NCBI GenBank assembly: GCA_947000775.1
Contig: CAMQGK010000552.1
Span: 1,596,501-1,660,500, forward strand
Reading direction: 5' to 3'
DNA length: 64,000 nt
Source: Pterois miles
Lineage: Eukaryota; Chordata; Actinopteri; Perciformes; Scorpaenidae
A program made the translations under genes and the position numbers. Positions 13,343-26,116 of the stretch are shown piece after piece. The notes under the pieces are model-generated. The model was not told the origin of the DNA. It made no database searches and saw nothing but the letters and a program-made list of their open reading frames with translations. Positions within the stretch are counted from its first letter, which is position 1. Every line of letters begins with the position of its first letter.

Positions 13343-14611
13343 GTAAGACAGACTAAGCCTGTGTTTCTACTGCATGGCACGGCTCTTCTCTACTCGACTC
13401 GACTCACTTTTGGTACCAGGTCTTTTTAGTCCTTGCAGAGAGTACCCCGACGATTCTCTTTGACCATTGGTGGTCTTAACGCCACCTACTGGTATCAGTT
13501 CTGCTCACTCAACTGAGGTGGGACTGAAAACAGAGTGGTTATATTGGTGCCATGTACAACTTAATATAGCTCTTCTACTGTACAGTGAAATGAACTGGAC
13601 TGCTTGGTGGAAACGTGCTATAACAGCATATATTCAGTCCTGTAGCAATGACAGCAAATCAGTTTAACTGTAAAAGAGAAAATACTGCTAAATTCCATGC
13701 ACTAAAATCTGGAAAGTTGACAGTAAAACTCAGATGTTTGAAACCTTGATGTGAAAGAAAACATAAGGAAACATACACCTAAATCTCCACCAATGTCGTC
13801 GCCATCACACAAACATCCTGCGGGCAAATGCAGACACTCCACTTGAAGAGGTTTGATCCGATGTTGATCGCTGCTAAACCACAGCAGCGATTTCGCAGCC
13901 TTCCTGTCTCGGCTGTTTGGTTGTCTGAAGGCATGAAGGAATAGATCATATCGAAATATAAAAGCAGCGTCTGGTTCTCTGCTGCACACCATCTGTTGCC
14001 GACACTAACCGTACCCCCGCATCCTTCCATTGACGCAAGCTGCCTCTTTGCCTGTGGGCTGCTGAGCATGAAATTGACAGGGCACGGGCTGGTTGTAGAC
14101 AGGAGCCCAACTACGATGTCCTCTGGAAGAACTTCTTCCCCTTGTCTGCTTTCTATGCATTCCACTTAATTTTCCTGTTCAGTTCCCCCTCTCTGTTCTT
14201 GTGTGAGTGTTCACACATATGTGTGAGTCTCTGTTCCCTGCTTCCTCTCTTTGGCTGCATGTCAGATTTATGAGGTGCCAGTTCGCAGAACTACATCTCC
14301 CTCCCTTCTCCCTCTTTCTCGTTTTCGGCCTTCCTACTTTCCCCATGTGGCCACTTGTAATTTAAGAACCACTAGTCCGGGCTCCAGCAGTCTTCCTTCC
14401 GCCCAGCCCAGTGCTCAAGGGAGCATCCCCGCTACACTTGTCTCAGTGTGATAAAGAAGAGCGGTCCACGCTGCACCGCTAATCCGAGTCGACATATCGA
14501 CAGCGCTACACCACACATAGGCAGAGTAATATGAAGGAGAACAGCTTGGCCAATGAGACAGGCTTTTTCTGCCTGTCCATCTCTTCTTTCCCACAGACTC
14601 TTTCAGTCTCT

Positions 14612-14800
14612 TGGGGTGGTATGGTAGCTCAGCGGTGACAGAGATTGTCCTGTAACCAGCGCTGCTTAAATTCAGTCCCAGCAGCAGTCATACTGCATGT
14701 CCTCGAGCAAGACCTTGAACCCGTTCAGACTCCCTCGCTCATGAATCATTGAGTACGAAGGTAGGCTCAGTACCCTTGCACTGTCAAAAATGGCACACGA
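14612..14800 (+). mobile_element. tRNA-derived SINE, degraded
   Basis: Begins ggggtggtatggtagctcag, which has the shape of a tRNA 5' half with a pol III A box (tggtagctcagcgg). About 45 bp on, ttaaattcagtccc is a worn B box. Non-tRNA body sequence follows, so this is a SINE rather than a tRNA gene. The 3' boundary is uncertain. Confidence 0.55.
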
Positions 14801-17691
14801 GCAGTGAGATTTTTACTCTCCCTACCTTTGTCTTATTTCTTCTCATCCTCATTAGTAAGTGGGCTTTTAAAGTAATACAAATGTCTTGAATCATTTTCAT
14901 TTTTTGGCACTAGCCAACGCCTTTTTCTTGGCTATCATACTAAAAACTAATACTGAAAAACAAATCAGACTAAATGATCTGTTTTTTTGGCTTGCTGTGG
15001 CCCTCCTGTATGTGCTCCTCATCTGAAGGCGGCAACATTTGCCAGCTCAGCAACTTAAAGGTTTTTTTTTTTTTTTTTTTTTATTGGCCCATGGTTTTAG
15101 TTCTCAAGAGTACATTTAAAACAGTTACTACAGACACAGGTAGATAGTGAATTGGTTTGTAGGAAATGTTGATTTATTGACTGGAGTTAGTTCTCCTGAC
15201 TGTCTAGAAGTCCTTAACACATAAATGTATAATATAATATAGTATAACAAAGAGTTGTAAGAGAGATGTTGATTCAAGCCTGATGTTCCCTGATGTTGTG
15301 ACATCAGCTCAGTCCTCAAAATAAACAACTTTTGAAAGAAGAAATAAGCCGTTCTTCTTTTTACAAAGGATCAGTTTCTCAGTAATAAAACTCAGCCTTG
15401 GTCAGTTCAGTGCACTTGGGTTTTGCAAGCGTGTCCACCTGTTACTTCAGTGTACTATTTGCCATTATGCTGTAATTGTAACTTGTCTAAAAGCTAAATA
15501 GCAAAAGATATAGAGGTTAGCTTTAAGTAACATACTAATATGTAGTGTCCTGAAAATATTGTCCTGCCTTTTCAGTGAGAAACAAGGTGGTTATTTCTGT
15601 CAGTTTGATTTCAGTAATATGTTTTATATTTATAGTAGTTACCGTATATATAGTTTTCCTACTCCAGCCACTTGCCTGGCAACACTGAAGTCTCATTCTA
15701 ACTTGGTCTTTCTAAATCTGCCAATCTTTATCTCTCTGTCTTAAGCTCAAGCAGTCATCTGTTAACTGGTTTTGCTGTCTCCCCTCCCTCTCCCGCCCTC
15801 TACCCACTGAGCCTTATTCTGTCAGCACCAAACAGGACAGTGAATGATGGGGCTCGGGATTGAATTTGTCACCATTTGGGGGCTGCCAGCGCACGACAAA
15901 GAGACGGAGAGAGTGCGCTTGGGCGTGCTTCATGTCTCAGTCTTCTTAAATACAAGCTCCCCAACTGCTGACCCATCTGTCTGACTTACCAAAGCGAACA
16001 CACACCTGCGATCAAAGCAGGCCTACTGTCGGCTCTCCCTGCCTGCTGTGTGGGCATCTAGTTATATTTCTATTATTTCAGACATTGCAGTCTTAATTAA
16101 CCTTCTCCTCAACCTTCCTGAATATGCATTAGGTATTAGCCACTTTCTTTTTTTTAAGTAATTAAGGAGCTCACCGCTCCAATTACTTCAAACAGATATG
16201 CTATTGACTCTAATTGACTATTGCAGGGATCCGCTTATACCAAAAGTCACCAAAAGTGATGTACCAAGCATTATTAAAATATCCATCCATATAAAACCAT
16301 GTTCACAGTAGATGCCGGGGATATAAATCCTTTGTTTTATTTGGACAAAAGTCAGGATTTTAATTCATTTGAATCTGGTCATCCAGGCATCCATTGCTTA
16401 AAAAAATGTTGGTAAGTGGTTAAACAATTTTTTTGTAATAAACAGGAAAATAACATACCACAAAAAACAAGAGGAAAGCCACTGCGTTAATAGCCTCACT
16501 GAGTTACATAGTGTACATGCATTTTTTTTGGCAAGTTTGTTAGAAAACAGCTCTGCAACTGAAGATGGCAAAAAAATTCCTTACAGATTATTTCCAAAAA
16601 TAGTTATGTCTGCTGCACCATTATGTTGCTGTGTTCAGGGTCTGTAGTATTCTCAATGAAAGCCTCTCTCCGTTTGTTTGGTGCTCAGTCACACTTTGCT
16701 GCTGTTCCTTCAGGCGCCCGCTGTGATTTTTCTGTCTGGGAGAGGAGCAGAAATCATCCTCTCAGTTCCCAGACTAAATCACATCACTTTCTCATCCCCA
16801 AAGTCAATTGCAGAGGAATCAGTGTCTTTTTTTTTTTTTTTTTTTTTTTTTTAGATTTGTTTGCGGACTTGTCTTGTTTTGGTGAACCTAGACATTCTGT
16901 GATTGGACACACTGAATTTTTATTAGACTTTATTTATGTGCAACCTATGCCCATGATAACCACTAAACAAAGTGCATTCTTTTAGTTGTGTGGTAGGCTT
17001 ACTGCATTGTTAGGTGGGTCAAAGAGTGTTGCTGGGAGACAATGACAAGTTGTGTCCACAAACAAATGCTCAAATGTTCAATATTTTTCCAGCAAATTAT
17101 TTTTTTCATAATTGGTAAAGACCATGAAAAGATGATTAGTTGCTGCAGTTTCGAAGCAAGCAACCATTTACTGCCATGCGATGGCAGCCATACTGTGATG
17201 GACGGAGACTTCTGGCCACATTATGAGATCAGTGGGCATTGTTTCATCACAGTAGAAATATTGCTGACATTTACAGCATAAAACTTGGTGCAACATAAAC
17301 TCTACAAATGCAGCAATACAATGCTGTATATACTGTTTGTTATGCACACAGTAACACTACAGTTATGAAAGCCATACAGTACTTACTAATTAACATTTCT
17401 ACATTACTTAAATCTCCCCCTCTCTATTCAGCATATTAAGCAGCTGTTGTTGAATGGGGGTGTATATTAGGAGATAAAGAAGAGCAAGAAATAAGTTGGA
17501 GGGTGAGAAAAATGAGAGCAGTGTCGTCATTATTAAACTAAGTAGTAATGGAGGGGTATTGTAACACCCACACCCACCTGCCCCACTATGACAGCCCATC
17601 CCCACTGTTCAATCTGCAAAAAGCGTGTTAATCAACCATTCAAACCCAACCCGCAAACCACCAACTTTACACGTTATAGTTGCACAACTGC

Positions 17692-18004
17692 GGGGCTGCA
17701 ACTAATATTTGTCATTTTCGATTAATCTTTCGAGTATTTTTCTCGATTGATTGATCAGTTTGGTCTATAAAATGTAGAAAATGGTGAAAAATGTGGATCG
17801 GCGTCTCCCAAAGCTCAAGAAGGCGTTCCTTAATTCAACCAAAAAAATAGTTTAGGTTTCTTAGTAGTAAAGAAACCAGAAAATATTCACATTTAGGAAA
17901 CTGGACTTGGTGTTTTCTTAGAAAAACAAAAAACAATTAAGGGATTATCAAAGTAGTTGGCAGTTAATTTAATAGATGGCAACTAATCAATTACTTATTG
18001 CAGT
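17692..18004. mobile_element. hAT-like MITE, copy 1
   Basis: Starts ggggctgcaactaat and ends with attgcagttt, inverted versions of each other. Internal stretches (tttggtctataaaatgt, aaaatggtgaaaaatgt) are shared with the better preserved copy at 39197-39517, which has an 8-bp target duplication. No coding capacity. Confidence 0.6.
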
Positions 18005-19608
18005 TTTACACAGTTGTCAGGAGAACTGAAGAACGATGTTTCTGTAAGTTATCAATAACTTAACCAGAACGCTGCTTTCAGCACTTAAGCTTACCCGAAC
18101 CAGCCCGACCCGTGGGTCGTGGGTTGGGCGCATCACTTGGTTAGCATTTTTTTTTCACAACATGCAAAAAACCTTAATTTTTTTTAGACAGATACAAGCA
18201 ACTAAAGTTTCAGGTAAGTCTTTGTCCCATTTCACAGTAAGTTTTAACAGCGTGAGCAGCTGGATGATGTACATCCATCTTAGTAATGTTGATTTACCTC
18301 TCCAGTTATTCTTAATTCTTAGGGTCATTTTTCTGGTTATTTCTGTCCTCGTCAGTGATGTGATCAAAGGAAGCACAAAGAATTTGAGATAATCAGATTT
18401 TCACAGCCACTGTGGTTGGGGTCAGACGGGTCAGACAAAAGCCCTGTTTTGCTATTAGTCCTTGGCACAACCACTGTGTCCACTAATCCTTAGAGAGTCC
18501 CCAGGCTGTAGGTCTTCTGCGGCTCCAACAATTTAGCTTCATTAGGAGCCCAAGTATACTTCAGGGCCCATTGACTGTCTGCCTCAGGGTGGGTTTTTGT
18601 TTTCCCACATCTTGTGCATCTCCAAATCTGTTTCCCTCCTCTAATTAAATTTTTATATGATAATAAAGTGTAACTCGTCCTGGCCCTTGAGGATGACAAC
18701 AATCTCCATTACCTCTTAATAGATTCATAAAGATAAAATGTGCCTTTATATCCTTTTTACAAATGAAAATTTTGCAGGGTACAATCAGTGCAAGAGCAAT
18801 ATTTATCTTGTTCTTTTGTGTTTGTAGTTTCCCGGCATGTTGCTGTTTTTGCTAAAGGTTTCTTGATGGTAACAATCAGCTGTGCCCATGCTCACTTGCC
18901 CCCCTCTGCCCTCCCACTCTCCGCCCCAACACCCTCAACCTGACGCCATATTTTAATGTTTCTGTCTGTCAAGTGGTGACTAGATGAGATGTAGGCTGGA
19001 TATTGTTTTGCCGGGGAGGGTGAGCCGCTGTGTTTCCAGTAATTGAACATAAGGCTCTCAGTACAGCTCATGAAATAATCGAGGCAGAATGGAACGCGTC
19101 AAGTAAGGCGCAAAAGAAAATATCACTTCTCTCTCCTCCCTCATCTTTGTTTGTTTCATCTTCCTCCTTTTGTTGTTCTTCATTCCCAAACTTCTCTCTG
19201 CTGTACCTGTCGTCATATTCAGAAACCTGGTTTCATTTTACAGCTCTTTTCTTCTTTAGTCAGCAAAATGATTCATTGATGCATAATTGTGAAGTTTTGT
19301 GGAGGTACCTTGAGATGTGAGGCGTTATTGGATGCAGCTGCCAGTCTCATTTACCTTGTAGGAGAATTCTGGGGAATAAAATCAGACATATTTACAGAAA
19401 GATAGATTACAGGAAAGTGAGACGTGTGCCATTCAGTTACATATGAGAGTGACTGGGAATGGTTCCCAGGGAAAGGTGAGCCAGAGAAAAGGCTGATAAA
19501 CTGGAAACATCTGGCGCAGGACAGGCCCGATCAGATAAAATGGGAACATTTGTGGGAATAGGTGGTGTCTATTGGTTACACCAGAGCTATAAGAGTGGTT
19601 AAGATAAG

Positions 19609-19943
19609 AGAAGAAGAAGAAGAAGAAGAAGATAACCTTTATTAGTCCCACAGTGGGGAAATTCAATTTACACTCTGTTTAACTATACATGGTACATGCA
19701 GACCTGAAACACACATACATGCATTAATGGAGAGGTGTAGAGTGAGGGGGCTGCTCCTGACAAGCGCCCGAGCAGTTGGGGGTTTGGTGCCTTGCTCAGG
19801 GGCACCTCGGCAGTGCCAAAGAGGTAAACTGGCACCTCTCCAGCTACCAGTTCACACTCAGTTTTTGGTCCATGTCGGGACTTGAACCGGTGACCCTCCG
19901 GTTCCCAAGCCAACTCCCTACAGACTGAGCTACTGCCGCCCCC
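19609..19943 (-). mobile_element. tRNA-derived SINE with LINE-type 3' tail
   Basis: Read on the - strand it starts near 19943 with a tRNA-like head: A box tagctcagtctgtagggag and B box ggttcaagtcccg. It continues through a body and ends in the sequence gggactaataaaggttatc plus a (TTC)n tail. That layout (pol III promoter, body, L2-type tail) is what is known for fish V-SINE-like families. The same family occurs four times in the satellite on the right. Open frames through it are incidental. Confidence 0.75.
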
Positions 19944-22097
19944 AATGAGAATGGGGGGTTCTTTCGGTTCACGTGCTGTTCTGTCAAACTTGCTTTTGAA
20001 TAAATCTCCATTTATGCGCACATGAACGGGTCGCCTGTGTCTTCATTCGGAGACCAAGTTCCCGCCTAAATGGGGTTGATCTGGGACCGAGCTGGTTTTG
20101 AGAGACGTGCGGCACCCTTCGGGTAAACGCTCGGCAGAGCCGGCCAACTAAGAAGGTGGGTGAGCTGTTTTCCTATCCATGAGGTGTCTGGCTGCCTCTC
20201 AGAAATTTAAAAGCTCACTCAGTAAATTGTGAACCTTTGGTTGACAGCTGTGGTTGGCGCTAGTAAGTGTGATTTCACATGTATTCTGCACAGTTGTATT
20301 TTGTTTGTTACTATGTAAATGATAAAGATCAGTAGAATACAGTAAGGAGCAAGGGTGTGGAGACAATCGGGTGTACTCCTTGTCAGTGCATATAATTCAA
20401 ATCCTTTCACATGTGGAGGTCTGCCTATCAATTATGGTTAAAAACTGTGGATGAACAGCATATTCAATTACTATTGGATATAATGGCAGCTGGACTGGTC
20501 AGTCAAGCAGATTCTGTTTTAAAGAAATGAATTTTGTGTTTTTTTTAATCTGCTAGTCGGGTAGTGGATTTTTGGGTTTTGAAGTTGAGCATTTGAAGAG
20601 TGCTGTTATGTGAAAGACCTCCAATTTTGCGACGGAGGCAATGTCTGTCTGATATGTTTTGATTATTAAGTCCACTCACAAGACGGGACTGTGTTTATGT
20701 ATTTATCTCTCGTTGGGGAGAGATAAGTCTAATTTTTGAGAAGAGACTTTTGTGAAAACATCTCTTAGTTTTTGGGAAAAGAGATGAGATGTTTTGAAAA
20801 CCTGCAGGTGGTAAGGGGAACATTTTTTACCCTGTGATTTTTGATGGTGTGATGTGCAGACTAAAATGTCCGCTCGAGGAGGGAGAGAAAGTGTGGAAGT
20901 GTGTGAAAGAAACTTGGATGACTACCAGCTGGTAAACGACAGTCTGATAACTCTGACCTAACTGACGGCAACAGTGCCAAAAGCAGATTTGATCTCAGAC
21001 TAACATACTGACTGAACAAAATAATCACAAAGAGAGAGACCAGTATAAAAGTATGCCCTTCAAATTTCCCCAGGCGGCTGCCATTATCCCGGTTAAAGGC
21101 GTTAAAGCATTATATCATAGAACACGCGAGTAAATGAAATGAACCTGGGTATGTAAATATTAATTGCATGCTAAAAATGCTGAATAACACGTAAATACCA
21201 TGTAACAATTAACCACCAAGTGGAGGAACAACTTGGAGTACCGACTTCTTAATTGAAAACCGTGTTTGGGAAATTGTTACTGGATTGGGAAGCTAAGTTG
21301 AAGTTTTGAATTAGAGTTGGAGGATATTATCTTTTAAGTCAACCTCAAGTTTAATTATTGATTGTCTTGTCAAAGTATCAATCAGTTTTAATTGCAGTTC
21401 CCAAGTGATCATTTTAATGAGTTCTTTCAGTATTGTACTATCATTCTTCTAGTATATAAATTTATTCTAGCAGTTTTTTTTTAACTGATGGTATTCGGTT
21501 TCTGACACACAGCCAGCTTTGATAGTAATTTAACATATTAGCACTCGTTGACATTTCGCCGTGCATATTGCCATTTTGTTTGTTTGATTATCTTGCAAGT
21601 TATTCAGCCCTTTTCAGTGTTTTGTAAAATTTTAAATTCAGCTTTTGATTTCTTTCAACATTATTACGTTGACTCATCAATACTGTGCATTGATATCGTA
21701 ATTACATTTCAATACATAATAGATATAGATACGATTTGACTAATGGATTTTCTTTTTCCTTTTTTTTAAAGACGTGCTCCCATTCCATAAAGTGCATGAG
21801 CCCATGCACTCACTTATTTCATTGTTGTAATATTTGATATAGATTTAGTGGGGTTGGTAGGTTTGGGGTTAAGCATCAAAGCCCTGTCGGTTTAATTTAA
21901 GGTAATTATTGGATAAGTTATTGTCAAATCGATCATTATTACGATATTATTAGAAGGAAAAATGAGACATTGCTGATCAGACCAAATACATTCTTTTCTG
22001 TGCATACCTTCCCTCATTTGCACCAAATTATCATCGGTCGTGACCATTTCAAAAGAACCTTTCTTAGTTAAACACAGCATTTACACACAGCTTTAAA

Positions 22098-22739
22098 ATG
22101 AGTGACCGCAAAATACCCAGAACAGTTAAACAAATAACTAAACTGTCCACAAAATGTGCAAAGCGCACTAAAGGACTGGATGGGGCGTGGCCCAAAGGCG
22201 GCTCATTAGATGTATCGTGTGAAGACATGAAGCGACGGATCAAAGATCATAAAAGTAAAGATAAAAGCAAGAAAATACAAGATAAAGGAGAATCTGATCT
22301 AAAAATATTGCAGATGCATAAAGCTGAAGGCCAGAGATACAGAAAAACCTTCTCAAAGAAAGGCTTGGCTGAGCTGAAAGCCAACTAAACCAAGGCTGGC
22401 AAACACCCTAAGCCAGCAGGTTTGCATCCATCCCTGGCTGGAACAGTCAACTTCACAGGAGATTTTGACAAGGTAAACTCAGACTCCCTGAAATGTCAGA
22501 GCCCACGGACAGGGAACAACACTGGGGTGAAAACACAGTTACAGTTATTGGTCTCCTCAAAAACCAAAGCGATATCTGTTACTGTTTTTCTCTTAGCAGC
22601 GCTTGTTCGTTGGTTGTTTTTCTGGTTTCCTGACTGGGAAATGCTGTCTCACTACAACCATTACTCAGCATTTTTCAAAATAAGTTGCCCTTATCAGCTT
22701 TTTGCTTTAAAAGTGATCAAATGCAGCACACAAAACTAA
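22098..22739 (+). pseudogene. Unrecognised Lys-rich reading frame with one stop
   Basis: One frame is open from an ATG at 22098 to a stop at 22737-22739, broken only by TAA at 22386-22388. The first 96 codons are rich in Lys, Asp and Arg (MSDRKIPRTVKQITKLSTK at the start, many KxKDK-type stretches) and show varied codon use unlike the surrounding AT-rich intron. The part after the stop is initially similar in character and then drifts into Leu/Phe-rich sequence. I do not recognise a family. It may be a decayed retrocopy, a transposon fragment, an alternative intronic exon, or chance. It is on the same strand as kdm4b. Confidence 0.25.
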
Positions 22740-23403
22740 ACGCATGTTGTTGTTTTTCAATGGTAAATAGTGGCAAAAACACCTAAAGACTACAGCAGTC
22801 GCCACTTTTTGTGCATCCTAATCGTCTTTATGGTTATCATTAGTAAATATGGTTGTCAATCCTATACACTGGCTGCATAAACGTAGCCCTGCTACTGTAT
22901 CTCTCTCCATATCGCGGATTTTATTAGGGTTAAATCAAATTATGTTGGTTATATAAGCAGTTTGCATACATGATGTTTCAAATGCAGAATTTGAGCATAT
23001 TAATAATGCTCACTTTGTTCATTGCAAACAGTAAAACCTCTCCAGTGTGGAGAATAAAGACCTGCTATTGGTATAACACACTTGTCATTTATATGAATCT
23101 GATTATGTATTAATTACAAAACACTACAAATTCTGCATGTAAACACATACAATTTCTGTTCAAGAACCATTTCTCTATGAAGTGTGATTTCTGCTGTGAC
23201 GTGATTTTTTGCAATCCAATTTTTCATCAGTAAAAGTGTCATCTGCAGCACCTGCTCCATAAGTAGACAGACGTAAATGATTCAACTACTGTGTAGGAGT
23301 AGTCTTGTTTGTTAATGATGGAACATAGTTTGCTTCGTGCCCTTTTCACGACCTTGACTCTTTACATACAGTCATCTCTACCGTCTCTGTTTGCTTGTTC
23401 CAG

Positions 23404-23600
23404 TGCACCTGTCGTAAAGACATGGTGAAGATCTCCATGGACGTGTTTGTGCGTTGCCTGCAGCCGGACCGCTACGAGATGTGGAAGCAAGGCAAAGACA
23501 TTACAGTGTTGGACCACCTCAAGGCCACTGTGCTCAGCAGCCCCGAACTAGAGCGCTGGAGGGAGCACCGTGTAAACTACCGAGCAAATGTGCTGCGAAG
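23404..23600 (+). CDS. kdm4b: kdm4b exon D: Zn-site CTC and end of JmjC domain
   Basis: 197 nt after the ttgttccag acceptor, ending CGA AG before gtgaga (phase 2). Opens CTCRKDMVKISMDVFVR; the two Cys (23404-23406 and 23410-23412) match KDM4A Cys306 and Cys308 and complete the structural zinc site with exon B. The following QPDRYEMWKQGKDITVLDH is the conserved end of the KDM4 catalytic module and resembles KDM4B as I remember it. The last codons (RANVLRR) begin the linker. Confidence 0.96.
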
Positions 23601-24486
23601 GTGAGAGGTCAAACTGCATAAGTTGTCTTAAAGGGAAACTGTTGCTGATTTTTAACCAGCTTTGTATTATTAAAGTGTGGGTAGTATATGTTTAACTTCC
23701 CTTCATTTTTGCCAGCTCTATGGCTGTTGTTCGAACAAAAAACGTGGACATACAATCTATAATTTGAGCAACAGCCTTAAAGCCAAGTGGCAAATGAGTG
23801 GGGAGCTCTGGGTGCTGGCAACATGGCGGGAAGTTAAACATTGTTCATTTGCATATACTGCCCACATTATAATGATACGAAGGTTATTGAAAAGCAAAGC
23901 AGGTTTTGATACACGTTGCACATGGATATGCATATACAAATCTGCAGATTTTAATGCATTTAAAAGATGTTAAGTTTCATTATATATTGTAGAGGCAGAT
24001 CATGTATCAGTTTATATTAAAGGTGAAAGATAAGGTTATTTATACAAGGTTTAGAAGGCAGCTGGTCAAATATCAGATTTGGCAGCAAAAGGACCACGGT
24101 GACGGTGACCACAGTCACGGTGACCTGACGAATGGAACGGGTGGGTCATGTTTGGCAACGAAAGATGACTGTTATTGCCAGATCTGAGAGAGAGAGAGAC
24201 AAAGAGGACAGGAAGATATTGCGCACGATGGCCACCGATAGGAACTTAACAGGAAATCAGGAGAACTTTGAATTCCCGGCAAACATGACCCACACCCACA
24301 CACACATTCACACACCCGCACGCACATGGCTGTAACTTTTTTTCCATGATTCTCTGAGTCTCTTCATTTCAGTGTTTGCTGAAGCTGAGCATTTTTCTTA
24401 CAATATTTATAGCTTCTCAAATGGATTTCTTTTATATACATATTACATTAATTAAATAATTTACCGGTCTTTGTGCCACACCCCAG
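23601..24486 (+). other. kdm4b: kdm4b intron (0.9 kb)
   Basis: gtgaga donor, caccccag acceptor. Contains short CA-rich and GA-rich runs near 24188 and 24291, and a short palindromic ggtgac motif cluster near 24098. Otherwise I see nothing. Confidence 0.8.
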
Positions 24487-24734
24487 GGCTATGCAGAAGA
24501 TGAAGCAGGTCCGTCGTCTAAAGCTGGAGGAGGTGAAGGTGCTGGCGGAGGAAGGCATTGAGCTGAATGCTGCTGAGTACCAGCGTCAGGTGGAGGAGCG
24601 CGAGGCCCAGCGGAGGCAGGAGAGAGAGGAGCGTCTAGCCAGAGAGGCCATGATGACCCTGGAGGCCATGGAGCGTGAAGAGCAGGAGGCTGCCGAGGCC
24701 GCTGCTAAAGCAGCAGAGACTTCAGCTGCAGAGG
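24487..24734 (+). CDS. kdm4b: kdm4b exon E: charged linker, coiled-coil-like
   Basis: 248 nt after ccccag, ending in phase 1 before gtgagg. The phase matches exon D. The peptide is almost wholly helical in character: MKQVRRLKLEEVKVLAEEG, then a run such as QVEEREAQRRQEREERL and an Ala/Glu-rich end. Long alternating Glu/Arg stretches of this kind form coiled coils or single alpha-helices. It lies in the poorly conserved linker between JmjC and the PHD fingers. From memory, human KDM4B has an acidic rather than a Glu/Arg-alternating linker here, so this may be a fish feature. It has a GC-rich coding composition against AT-rich flanks. Confidence 0.88.
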
Positions 24735-26116
24735 GTGAGGACAATATGAGCAGTAAGCAGTTAGTTTGTTTGTGTAAACATAAAACAGGAAGAGGTTTTG
24801 TTCCAGGACATGATCGAGACCAACATAGCTGCTGCATTCTGAATTAGATGCGTTTCTTCAGATTCTTGAACTTTCTACAGCACGAAATATGGATAACTCA
24901 GCTCAGACATTTAAGATAGAAACCTCTAAATTCAAAACTTATCATGGTTGCATCTGAAATTCCATACTAACATCCACACGAACAGTGTGTGAGATTTTTT
25001 TTAGTATGTTATTAGTATATAGAGATATTACAGTATGCCACACTGTGCACTATGGCAGCATAAATATCCCACAATGCAATGCAGTAGTGCAACAATGTTC
25101 ATAAAAGCTGTTGACGGACAGCTTTGTAACATCAGTACCGCTTCAGTTGAAGTGTAAGTATAAGATTTCACTTTGCTCAGTGTATATATATTTTTAAAAT
25201 TAGTTCAGACTTTCATTCTCACAAATTGTAATTTTGGTCACATGTGGTTGGAACAGGTTACCATGGTTACACATCTCCAACCGGCAAGGAGGCTCTCAGG
25301 AAGTGACAACCATACTCTGTGTATTCTCACAAAAGTATGTTCTAGTCAGCCTGTAGCGTTCAAACTGATGAAGCCACTTGGATAAGGGGCAAAACGTCTT
25401 CAGAGACAAATCTAAGTCCAGTTGCCTTCCATTCAATTGTTGCCAGAATGAATATGACCTGGATGAATGAGAACATTAACGATATGGGATATGCAGTGCA
25501 TATCACCTTCCTCAAAGTTTTTCTGATGAGCCATCACTACTGTTATGTGAATTGCTATTATAAATGTAGTACAAGTACAACAGTAAGTACAGCATAAGTG
25601 TGACTGTAGTGAAACTGTAATAGTATCGGGTGAGGATGAAAGCCTGGAGAGGTATTGGACTCCTCTTCTTGAGTCTGAGACTATTAGACATGTGTGTCTG
25701 TGTAGTAAGTATTCAAGTCGCATATCAAGTCCATGACAACTGTTGCCAGATGGTGACGGGAGCACATAAAGGCGGCTGAGCAGAGAGGCGGCCTAGCTCT
25801 TACAGCGAGCAGGAGAGAGTGTTATGAGAAAAAGCAACCCGGACCAGGAGTGCTGTAGTTTGTGTTCTGACCTTGTTGATGACAATGCACCTGTTTGTAA
25901 CAAACAATCCCATTCAGATATAAGCTGCAATGTAACTGATTTCTCTTCAGTCTTCTGCTTCTTTCCCAGCTGTACATGGAGACTCTTGCAAACAATAAAT
26001 AATCCTATTTGATTGCTATTCATCTCACCCTAACTAGACACAACAGGTTTTCTGTTTGCCACAGCAGCCATCACTACCCCCCTGAAGTTTTTCTTCTCCC
26101 CTTTTCTCTTTGCCAG
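24735..26116 (+). other. kdm4b: kdm4b intron (1.4 kb)
   Basis: gtgagg donor, tttgccag acceptor. Contains the Penelope-like fragment at about 25340-25490. Around 24995-25100 there is a common fish repeat type (agtatgttattagtatat). No other features recognised. Confidence 0.8.
25340..25490 (+). mobile_element. Penelope-like element terminal fragment (tentative)
   Basis: The stretch ctgatgaagccacttggat through gcaaaacgtcttc, followed by gtccagttgcc and atgacctggatgaatgagaa, is the pattern I associate with the terminal region of fish Penelope-like retroelements, which are known to carry hammerhead ribozyme motifs. No protein-coding part is present. The family is recalled, not searched. Confidence 0.45.

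Larger units (their letters stand above)
13343..23403 (+). other. kdm4b: kdm4b intron (10.1 kb), largest in the window
   Basis: gtaaga donor, ttgttccag acceptor. Holds a SINE at about 14612, a hAT-like MITE at 17692, a V-SINE-like element at 19609 and the broken reading frame at 22098, each listed separately. Region 13361-14170 resembles a common fish repeat: it starts in a cggctcttctctactcgac-type sequence. The 128-codon - strand frame at 13779-14165 falls inside it and is not gene-like. Poly-T runs occur at 15061 and 16828. Nothing recognised in the remainder. Confidence 0.75.

Noticed and set aside
13779..14165. 128-codon - strand frame
   Set aside because: Lies within a dispersed repeat-like stretch. 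No recognisable domain, start context or splice signals.
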